A stretch of DNA of 64,000 nt from Pelodictyon phaeoclathratiforme BU-1. GTDB lineage: Bacteria > Bacteroidota > Chlorobiia > Chlorobiales > Chlorobiaceae. The DNA lies in NCBI RefSeq assembly GCF_000020645.1, contig NC_011060.1:2742501-2806500 (forward strand), in the 5' to 3' direction. Shown piece by piece: positions 60,951 to 64,000 of the stretch (its first letter is position 1; each line of letters begins with the position of its first letter). The notes beneath the pieces are model-generated. The model searched no databases. It was not told the origin of the DNA and was given only the letters and a program-made list of their open reading frames with translations. A program made the position numbers and the translations under genes.

Positions 60951-61586
60951 CTATAAACGGCAATAGCCGAGCATACGCTCCACAAGATCAATAAGAACAT
61001 GACCAATCGTAATATGGCACTCCTGTACCCGATCAGCAGAACCTGAATGAGGTACAATAAGCTCAAGATCCGCCAGCCCCTTCATCAAGCCGCCATTCCC
61101 CCCAAGCAAGGCAAGTGTCTTCATCCCCTGCTGCCGTGCAAAATCCAGCGCATTGATAACACTCTGGCTGTTCCCGCTGGTTGAAAGGCCAAGCAAAATA
61201 TCCCCTTCCCTACCATAAGCCTCCACAAGACGGGCAAAAACCGCATCATAACCGAGATCATTGGCACCAGCCGTCAGGGCCGAAGTATCGGTGGAGAGCG
61301 CTATGGCCGGAAGCGCCGGTCGTTCCACACTGCTACGATAGCGGATAGTCAGCTCGGTTGCCAGATGCTGTGCATCCGCCGCACTGCCGCCATTACCACA
61401 AAGCAGCACCTTTCCGCCATCCTCAAAAGTACCGGCAATCATACGTGCCATGGCAACAATCACTGCGCTGTTTTGCCGCGCAACCCTCTCCTTGAGCTGT
61501 GCGCTGTAAAGCATGGTATCGAGAACAACCTCCTCATAACGGGTACGGTCGGTGAGCCCGTCAGAACAGCCACATCCCTTGATCAT
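60951..61586 (-). CDS. SIS-domain sedoheptulose-7-phosphate isomerase-like (GmhA family)
   Basis: The 211-residue protein has a single SIS domain: GGKVLLCGNGGSAADAQHLATELTIRYR, ALSTDTSALTAGANDLGYDAVFARLVEAYGREGDILLGLSTSGNSQSVINALDFA, and CHITIGHVLIDLVERML. These match phosphoheptose isomerase, the first step in heptose synthesis for lipopolysaccharide. The first 24 residues (with CGCSDG) are unusual and the ATG at 61514 may be the true start; no strong ribosome site decides it. Confidence 0.85.
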   Translation of the reverse strand: MIKGCGCSDGLTDRTRYEEVVLDTMLYSAQLKERVARQNSAVIVAMARMIAGTFEDGGKVLLCGNGGSAADAQHLATELTIRYRSSVERPALPAIALSTDTSALTAGANDLGYDAVFARLVEAYGREGDILLGLSTSGNSQSVINALDFARQQGMKTLALLGGNGGLMKGLADLELIVPHSGSADRVQECHITIGHVLIDLVERMLGYCRL

Positions 61587-61708
61587 AACGACAATTTTTT
61601 AAACCTGTAACGAAGTAAAACAGGTCAATATACAGGAAAATGCAGAAAGCTGGTGGAACAGATTGCAACAACAGGGGGAATTGTTTGTACTTGAGGAGTC
61701 AACCCCCT

Positions 61709-62137
61709 CTACAAATTCACTGGCTTGTTCTGCTGAAAAAATGATTGCGGATCAACAATCGGCATCGGTATCTTTTCAAGGAAAGTACCCGCACCCTTGA
61801 CCATCAATGCGCCTCTTGAGGTTGAAATTGCCAAAGAGATCACGGTAAAGAGAAGATCTTCCGGGAGATTGATATTGCCACCCTTGTCGGCAACCTGATC
61901 CAGCCCTTTAGCCAAAAAAAGCGACTCAGTCTCTGCTTTGGCATACGTTACGCCATCACTCTTCCGGTTCACCAGAATCATCAATCCAACAACAATCCTC
62001 TCTTTTGCCGTTCTTATCGCCATGGAAGTTTCAAAATTGAACGACTCGTTTTTCCCAACCCCTCCAGGTTCCCTGAAAGAAAAACTCTTAAACCGAAACC
62101 CTGAATACTGAATACCAATTGGAGATCTCTTTTCCAT
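61709..62137 (-). CDS. SecB-like chaperone of a toxin-antitoxin-chaperone module
   Basis: From the ATG at 62137 the protein has 142 residues. The strand-rich N-terminal part has FRFKSFSFREP and FNFETSMAIRTAKERIVVGLMILV, and the C-terminal part has EDLLFTVISLAISTSRGALMVKG and FLEKIPMPIVDPQSFF. The ISLAxSTSRGA and PMPIVDPQSFF blocks are the SecB-type signature seen in SecB-like chaperones dedicated to TA systems. Its start follows the antitoxin stop by five bases. It would bind the antitoxin C-terminus and protect it from aggregation and proteolysis. Confidence 0.75.
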   Translation of the reverse strand: MEKRSPIGIQYSGFRFKSFSFREPGGVGKNESFNFETSMAIRTAKERIVVGLMILVNRKSDGVTYAKAETESLFLAKGLDQVADKGGNINLPEDLLFTVISLAISTSRGALMVKGAGTFLEKIPMPIVDPQSFFQQNKPVNL

Positions 62138-62142
62138 GACGG

Positions 62143-62547
62143 TCAACCAACCATTGAATGTCCCGCACTGTTTATGAAATAAATTTTTGTACCAATACAA
62201 AGGGCAGGCATACTGGTGCTCTTCACCCCTTCACCCAACTCCCACACGCTATCATCACCAATAACGGTGCTCCCCTCGCTTTTATGCTGACAGGGAATCT
62301 CAATGACATTCTGGCCAAGTGCAACCTCAAATTCAACAATAGTTTTCAGTGTCGGATTGGCCCATCCGGCAACTATCCGGCTGATGTACGACTCGTTTTT
62401 ACCAAGCTTTTCGGCAAGTTGACGCTGAGTTATACCGCTCACTTTCATGATTTCAGTAACCCTTACCGCAAACGCACCCTGACGCTCAACAAACCTCCTT
62501 GTAGTGGGCGATACCGCCGCTGCCGCTTTTCTGAGCAATGATGTCAT
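62143..62547 (-). CDS. higA: XRE/HigA-type antitoxin
   Basis: The 134-residue protein has an N-terminal basic stretch, a helix-turn-helix of the XRE type (VTEIMKVSGITQRQLAEKLGKNESYISRIVAG, then ANPTLKTIVEFEVALGQNV) and a 45-residue C-terminal extension ending SMPALCIGTKIYFINSAGHS. In TAC modules such an extension (chaperone-addiction domain) binds the SecB-like chaperone. It lies 14 bases after the toxin stop. It probably represses the operon as well as neutralising the toxin. Confidence 0.78.
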   Translation of the reverse strand: MTSLLRKAAAAVSPTTRRFVERQGAFAVRVTEIMKVSGITQRQLAEKLGKNESYISRIVAGWANPTLKTIVEFEVALGQNVIEIPCQHKSEGSTVIGDDSVWELGEGVKSTSMPALCIGTKIYFINSAGHSMVG

Positions 62548-62561
62548 GATCTTATAACGAG

Positions 62562-63041
62562 TCAGATGTAAAAGTTAAGATTACCCGCCATCATACCAGT
62601 GGTTGCATCAATAATGATGTCACGGGACTTCTGACGGGCCTGAATCAGCTCATCAATCCTTTGCAGTTTTTCGGCAGCATCACGAAGCACCCCGTCATCC
62701 TGATAGGTACGGGTTCTTTTGATCCCCCCTGAACCGGCAATCAGCAGTACACTTGACCATCGCAGACAAAAAAGCCTCAGAGGGCCATTATCATAATGAA
62801 ACGCTGCCAGAGAATCCCTGATTGAGCCCTCCCTGATTTTGAAAAAGTGCTCCTTGAAACCAAAAGAATCAACCATGTCTTCAAGACGTGAAACAAGAGA
62901 GTCAAAATCTTTGGAAGCCTGTATCCTCCTGTCTTCCAAAAACTTGTCAAGCTCGCTCTTCTCTTCACCCTCAAAACGAACAGAATAGAGTGCCCCACCA
63001 AGCCCATGCTCCTGATAGACGATCTCAAAGCCGCGCTTCAC
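62562..63041 (-). CDS. higB: HigB/RelE-like toxin
   Basis: The 159-residue protein carries the RelE/HigB-type pattern: FEIVYQEHG, FGFKEHFFKIREGSIRDSLAAF, then LRLFCLRWSSVLLIAGSGGIKRTRTYQDD and a helix with AAEKLQRIDELIQARQKS. The KxREG and the strand-turn-KR elements resemble the ribosome-dependent mRNA interferase core, with Arg/Lys as likely catalytic or RNA-binding residues. It starts at a GTG (63041) with no ribosome site; an 8-codon frame at 63038-63064 overlaps it as GTGA. It is first in the toxin-antitoxin-chaperone order. Confidence 0.72.
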   Translation of the reverse strand: MKRGFEIVYQEHGLGGALYSVRFEGEEKSELDKFLEDRRIQASKDFDSLVSRLEDMVDSFGFKEHFFKIREGSIRDSLAAFHYDNGPLRLFCLRWSSVLLIAGSGGIKRTRTYQDDGVLRDAAEKLQRIDELIQARQKSRDIIIDATTGMMAGNLNFYI

Positions 63042-63064
63042 TTATAAGTTAAGTTTTTCTTCAT
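63038..63064 (-). other. Possible 8-residue leader frame overlapping the toxin start
   Basis: ATG at 63064 is followed by eight codons (MKKNLTYK) and a TGA whose bases overlap the toxin GTG (GTGA), the geometry of translational coupling. A 10-bp perfect palindrome ACTTATAAGT at 63040-63049 lies inside it and includes a TATAAG box. No ribosome site precedes the ATG. Whether it is translated, or serves as operator, is not known. Confidence 0.3.
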
Positions 63065-63218
63065 GGAAAACAAAAAATCACTTCTTCCGCCAAATTTACC
63101 AATCATCACGGCTCCAACAAATGGCTGCGACTTCGATCATCTGCCTGACCATCACGGTGCTTATGGTGCTTGAGTTCATAAGTTCCTGAAAAAACGGGTT
63201 TACAAACGACAGTAATAA

Positions 63219-63256
63219 TAAAAAACTCCGCCTCGTGCAGAACACAGGGCGGAGTT
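63219..63256 (-). terminator. Terminator after hemE
   Basis: AACTCCGCC and GGCGGAGTT pair over 9 bp around a 15-base loop, followed on the minus strand by a T-run (TTTTTTATT). Confidence 0.9.
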
Positions 63257-63282
63257 AAAATGGGGAAAAAGAGCAGTAACCC

Positions 63283-64000
63283 TTAGTGGTACTGTGCGCT
63301 CTCTTCCTTGACAAACTCAACAAGCAGTTTCAGATTTTCCGGATCCATATCGGGCAGAATGCCATGACCGAGGTTGAAAACGTGGCCTGAATGTTCGGTA
63401 TGCTGGCCAAAAGACTTCAAAATTTTGGAGGCTTCAGCTTTGATTCTGTCGGGTGTACCGTAGAGTACCGTTGGATCAAGGTTACCCTGCAGAGCTACAC
63501 GGTCGCCAAGTTCAGCGCGTGCCTTGCCGATATCAATACCCCAGCCGAGACCCATGGCCTCACAACCGGTATCAGCGATATCAGAAAGAATGGTGTTGCA
63601 ATCCTTTGAGAAGACGATGACCGGAGTGTCAGGATATTTTGCCTTGATGGCCTGAACGGTATCCTTGATGTAGGGAAGGGCGTATTCACGATAGTCGTCC
63701 TCGGAGAGTGCGCTTGCCCATGAGTCGAATATCTGGATGGCATCGGCGCCAGCTTCGATCTGCTTGAGCACGTAGGCCGTGATAACACCGGAAATCTTGC
63801 CAAGCAGCGCATGGGCCATTGCCGGCTCACGGTACATCATCTTTTTGGCATAGGCATAGTTTTTCGATCCACCGCCTTCAACTGCATAGGTAAAGAGCGT
63901 CCATGCCGCGCCGGTAAAGCCGATGAGGGGAACACGGTTGTCGAGTTCTCTCTTGGTCATGCGAAGTGCATCAAGCACATAGCCAAGCTTTTCATCGATA
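63283..64000 (-). CDS. hemE: Uroporphyrinogen decarboxylase (C-terminal part; 5' end outside window)
   Basis: The frame is open to base 64000, so about 239 C-terminal residues are present. Family blocks are PLIGFTGAAWTLFTYAVEGGGSKNY, QIFDSWASALS, VIVFSKDCN, GLGWGIDIGKARAELGDRVALQGNLDPTVL and the late FNLGHGILPDMDPENLKLLVEFV. It decarboxylates uroporphyrinogen III to coproporphyrinogen III for haem and bacteriochlorophyll. An internal GTG at 63978 is not the start. Confidence 0.96.
   Translation of the reverse strand, partial: IDEKLGYVLDALRMTKRELDNRVPLIGFTGAAWTLFTYAVEGGGSKNYAYAKKMMYREPAMAHALLGKISGVITAYVLKQIEAGADAIQIFDSWASALSEDDYREYALPYIKDTVQAIKAKYPDTPVIVFSKDCNTILSDIADTGCEAMGLGWGIDIGKARAELGDRVALQGNLDPTVLYGTPDRIKAEASKILKSFGQHTEHSGHVFNLGHGILPDMDPENLKLLVEFVKEESAQYH

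Overview
The window is a chromosomal segment of a green sulfur bacterium (Chlorobiaceae). The diagnostic genes are pscA and pscB, which encode the homodimeric P840 type-I reaction centre core and its FA/FB iron-sulfur subunit, together with korAB, the 2-oxoglutarate:ferredoxin oxidoreductase of the reductive TCA cycle. A long-form ispG, a non-canonical EF-G-like GTPase and a rubredoxin fit the same group. I cannot name the species from sequence alone.

Layout. 1-0.4 kb: 3' end of an unidentified gene. 0.5-5.9 kb: an accessory island in which every gene is on the minus strand and several lie between attC-like sites. I read it as a cluster of integron cassettes without an integrase (CALIN). It carries a small Cys/His protein, a frameshifted two-domain protein, a DUF4160/DUF2442 pair, a CBM21-like protein, a membrane protein and a TIR/deoxyribosyltransferase-like protein. 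6.2-13.1 kb: serB, two tandem 2[4Fe-4S] ferredoxin-like genes, a CoA-disulfide-reductase-like flavoprotein, alaS and a small Cys protein. 13.3-20.3 kb: korAB, accA, HU, efp, accB and accC. 20.4-32.5 kb: the rpo/ribosomal cluster read leftwards as tRNA-Thr(TGT)-Tyr-Thr(GGT)-Trp-secE-nusG-rplK-rplA-rplJ-rplL-rpoB-rpoC, without tuf. 32.5-37.1 kb: an SDR, ispG, a divIC/ftsB-like gene and eno. 37.4-43.4 kb: an EF-G-like GTPase, a GT2 polyprenyl-phosphate glycosyltransferase, then pscA-pscB with an 18-bp perfect hairpin between them. 43.8-48.7 kb: dapF, duplicated coding debris, a secreted DUF6345 (caspase-fold-like) protein with an exported partner, a DUF202 protein, rubredoxin, mtgA and tRNA-Arg. 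48.8-60.9 kb: mutL, cinA, thrA, atpG-atpA, thrB-thrC, plsC and ribH. 61-64 kb: a gmhA-like isomerase, a three-gene toxin-antitoxin-chaperone (TAC) module (HigB-like toxin, XRE antitoxin, SecB-like chaperone), and the 3' part of hemE.

How it works together. Photosynthetic electrons pass from PscA/PscB to ferredoxins, which drive KorAB in carbon fixation; AccA/B/C start fatty-acid synthesis and PlsC uses the products. ThrA, ThrB and ThrC give the complete aspartate-to-threonine branch, apart from aspartate-semialdehyde dehydrogenase, around the ATP synthase alpha/gamma genes. The two most distinctive items are the attC-bounded cassette island near the left end and the TAC module near the right end. 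Terminator hairpins are clear at most convergent junctions.
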